Origin: an uncultured Eubacteriales bacterium
Lineage (GTDB): Bacteria; Bacillota; Clostridia; Christensenellales; UMGS416
NCBI GenBank assembly: GCA_900542005.1
Contig: UQLW01000055.1
Location: 1 to 13,307 of the forward strand
Reading direction: 5' to 3'
DNA length: 13,307 nt
The translations under genes were made by a program, and so were the position numbers. Below, piece after piece: positions 11,834 through 13,307 of this stretch (the stretch's first letter is position 1; each line of letters begins with the position of its first letter). The notes beneath the pieces are model-generated. The model made no database searches, was not told the origin of the DNA, and saw nothing but the letters and a program-made list of their open reading frames with translations.

Positions 11834-13156
11834 ATGGACAGTACGTCCATCATCGTGGTGTTGGTTTTGCTGGTGGCCTGTTCGGCCTATTTCTCCGCCA
11901 CGGAGACGGCCTTCACAAGCTTTAACAAGATTCGCATGAAGAATCTTGCCGCCGACGGCAACCGCAAGGCCGCGCTGGTTCTGGCGCTGGCGGATCAATA
12001 CGACCAGATCCTGACCACGATCCTCATCGGCAACAACATCGTCAATATCGCGGCGGCCTCCCTGGCTACGGTGCTGTTTACGCAGCTGCTGGGCGATAAG
12101 GGCGTCTCCGTGTCCACCGTTGTGATGACGGTGATCGTCCTGATCTTCGGCGAGGTATCGCCCAAGAGCTTGGCCAAGGAGAGCCCGGAAGCCTTTGCCC
12201 TTAGGGCGGCCGTCCCCTTAAAGGCGCTGAAAACGCTGCTGACGCCGGTGAACTTCCTGTTCATGGGCTGGCGCCGGCTGCTGAGCCGGGTGTTTCATTC
12301 CCAGCAGGGCGGCGGGATCACAGAGGACGAAATTAAAACCATGGTGGATGAGGCGCAGAGCGAGGGCGGTATTGACGAGCATGAGGGGAACCTGATCCGT
12401 TCGGCTATCGAATTCAAGGATCTGGAGGTGGCGGATATTTTAACGCCCCGGGTGGAGGTAATCGCGGTCGCCTCCGATATGCCCCTTGAGGAGGTCAGCT
12501 GCCTGTTTGAGGAGCACGGCTTCTCCCGCTTGCCGGTGTATGAAGAAAATCTGGATAAGATTATCGGCGTTGTGCATGAGAAGGATTTCTATGCCAACCT
12601 GCATAAGGGAAAGACCAGCCTTACAGACATGATGAAGTCCGTAATCTTTATTTCGACCGGGCTTAAAATTTCCCATCTGCTGAAGCTGCTGCAGCATACC
12701 CAAAGCCATATGGCGGTGGTGATCGATGAATTCGGAGGAACGGCCGGTATTGTAACCCTGGAGGACGTGCTGGAGGAGCTGGTAGGCGAGATTTGGGACG
12801 AACACGATGAGGTTCTGGAGCAGATGCGCCCGGCGGGGGAGAATAGCTACCTTATCTCCGGGTCAGCCAGCGTGGATAAGGTGTTCCGGCACCTGGAGCT
12901 GGACGAGGAATGCGAATGGGCTACCGTGAACGGTTGGGTCATGGATGTGATGGATTGTATTCCCCGGGTTGGCCAGGGCTTTACCTACAAAGACCTGGCC
13001 ATAACGGTGACGCAGGCTGACTCCCGGAAGGTGCTGGAGGTTCGCGTCCAGCGGCAGAAGGCTCAGCAGCTTGAGCGGCCGAAGCATTCCCCCGGCCCCC
13101 AAAGGCCGCAGCCTGCCGGCAGCGAAGAGCACAAGGACCCCAAGGCGGCCTATTGA
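11834..13156 (+). CDS. CNNM/CorC (HlyC) family protein with DUF21 and CBS domains
   Basis: This 440-residue membrane protein has the CNNM layout: an N-terminal DUF21 membrane domain (about 1-180, with SATETAF, IGNNIVN at 65-71 and GEVSPK at 106-111), a CBS pair (about 201-325, ending VIDEFGGTAGIVTLEDVLEELVGEI), and a CorC_HlyC domain (about 338-415). Bacterial relatives such as CorC/YfjD/MpfA are tied to Mg2+ efflux or Mg2+ and Co2+ resistance, with ATP and Mg2+ sensed by the CBS domains. The older name 'hemolysin' is probably not the true role. The C-terminus carries a loose tail rich in P, K, Q and E. The ATG at 11834 has AAGGAG (11817-11822) 11 bases upstream; a GTG at 11822 would overlap that site. 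A terminator-bearing leader precedes it, suggesting control by attenuation. Confidence 0.92.
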   Translation: MDSTSIIVVLVLLVACSAYFSATETAFTSFNKIRMKNLAADGNRKAALVLALADQYDQILTTILIGNNIVNIAAASLATVLFTQLLGDKGVSVSTVVMTVIVLIFGEVSPKSLAKESPEAFALRAAVPLKALKTLLTPVNFLFMGWRRLLSRVFHSQQGGGITEDEIKTMVDEAQSEGGIDEHEGNLIRSAIEFKDLEVADILTPRVEVIAVASDMPLEEVSCLFEEHGFSRLPVYEENLDKIIGVVHEKDFYANLHKGKTSLTDMMKSVIFISTGLKISHLLKLLQHTQSHMAVVIDEFGGTAGIVTLEDVLEELVGEIWDEHDEVLEQMRPAGENSYLISGSASVDKVFRHLELDEECEWATVNGWVMDVMDCIPRVGQGFTYKDLAITVTQADSRKVLEVRVQRQKAQQLERPKHSPGPQRPQPAGSEEHKDPKAAY

Positions 13157-13197
13157 TCCGGGACTCGCCTGAATGGCGGAAAGCGCATGGACGATAA

Positions 13198-13233
13198 AAG
13201 GCCTGCGCCGCAGATTCCTGCGGCGCAGGCCTT
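13198..13233. terminator. Very stable hairpin terminator at the end of the CNNM/CorC gene
   Basis: A perfect 16-bp stem (left arm 13198-13213, right arm 13218-13233) closes a 4-base ATTC loop. The reverse strand continues with TTTTATCG, the forward strand with only TTCCC. It therefore suits a reverse-strand gene to the right best, and can also serve the forward gene. Confidence 0.85.
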
Positions 13234-13269
13234 CCCTGCCTAGAAGGATTCGCCGGAAAAGGTTTGGGC

Positions 13270-13305
13270 TTATTGGTGATGCTTACCGTGGGACGGATGG
13301 ACCTC
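13270..13305 (-). CDS. Possible C-terminal fragment of a reverse-strand gene
   Basis: One reverse frame reads EVHPSHGKHHQ and then TAA, and is followed by a hairpin with a reverse-strand T-tract at 13198-13233. This is consistent with a gene entering from the right edge, convergent with the CNNM/CorC gene. Eleven residues are too few to identify it, and other frames are also open here. Confidence 0.3.
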   Translation of the reverse strand, partial: EVHPSHGKHHQ

Positions 13306-13307
13306 TG

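Noticed and set aside
1..13307. CRISPR array, insertion sequence or integrase gene
   Set aside because: No regularly spaced repeats, no transposase or recombinase motifs and no paired terminal inverted repeats were seen.

Overview
The window looks like a chromosomal segment of a fairly GC-rich member of the Clostridia (Bacillota), probably a gut anaerobe. The evidence is vegetative sigma-A promoters (TTGACA-17-TATAAT types), strong AGGAGG ribosome binding sites, the Firmicute-type order DUF177/YceD then rpmF, a TmcAL (YlbM) gene, acetate kinase, and beta and gamma subunits of a Na+-translocating decarboxylase. The exact genus cannot be read from the sequence.

Left part (1-4554). The end of a phage-holin-like membrane protein runs in from the left edge. 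It converges on a cytosolic class 3 lipase (-). Next come a carbohydrate-binding family 9-like protein (-), a three-helix membrane protein with a C-terminal zinc ribbon (+), and an oadB-oadG operon (-) whose 49-residue gamma subunit is easily missed. This part ends with a FatA/FatB-type acyl-ACP thioesterase (-). Most of these units have a recognisable promoter or hairpin terminator.

Middle part (4555-6290). A consensus promoter drives tRNA-Thr(CGT) and tRNA-Pro(CGG), closed by a long hairpin terminator. Directly downstream the base composition becomes clearly more AT-rich for about 1.4 kb. This stretch holds a DUF4180 gene with its own promoter and a PhnB-like VOC gene broken by a one-base frameshift. 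It looks like acquired DNA lodged behind a tRNA locus.

Right part (6290-13307). An ABC half-transporter of the multidrug/lipid exporter type is preceded by a perfect TTAGCAAGCTAA palindrome, the SlyA/MarR operator type. It converges on tmcAL (-), which makes acetylcytidine in tRNA-Met from acetate and ATP. tmcAL and ackA (acetate kinase, +) are divergent and have overlapping, face-to-face promoters. yceD and rpmF follow on a consensus promoter with a TTG start for yceD, then a strong terminator.

Last comes a CNNM/CorC-type membrane protein with CBS domains. It is preceded by a structured leader with its own promoter, a possible 27-codon leader ORF, a 9-base repeat, and a terminator hairpin just before the gene. 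This leader is the best candidate in the window for an undescribed regulatory element. A partial reverse-strand gene may enter at the right edge.
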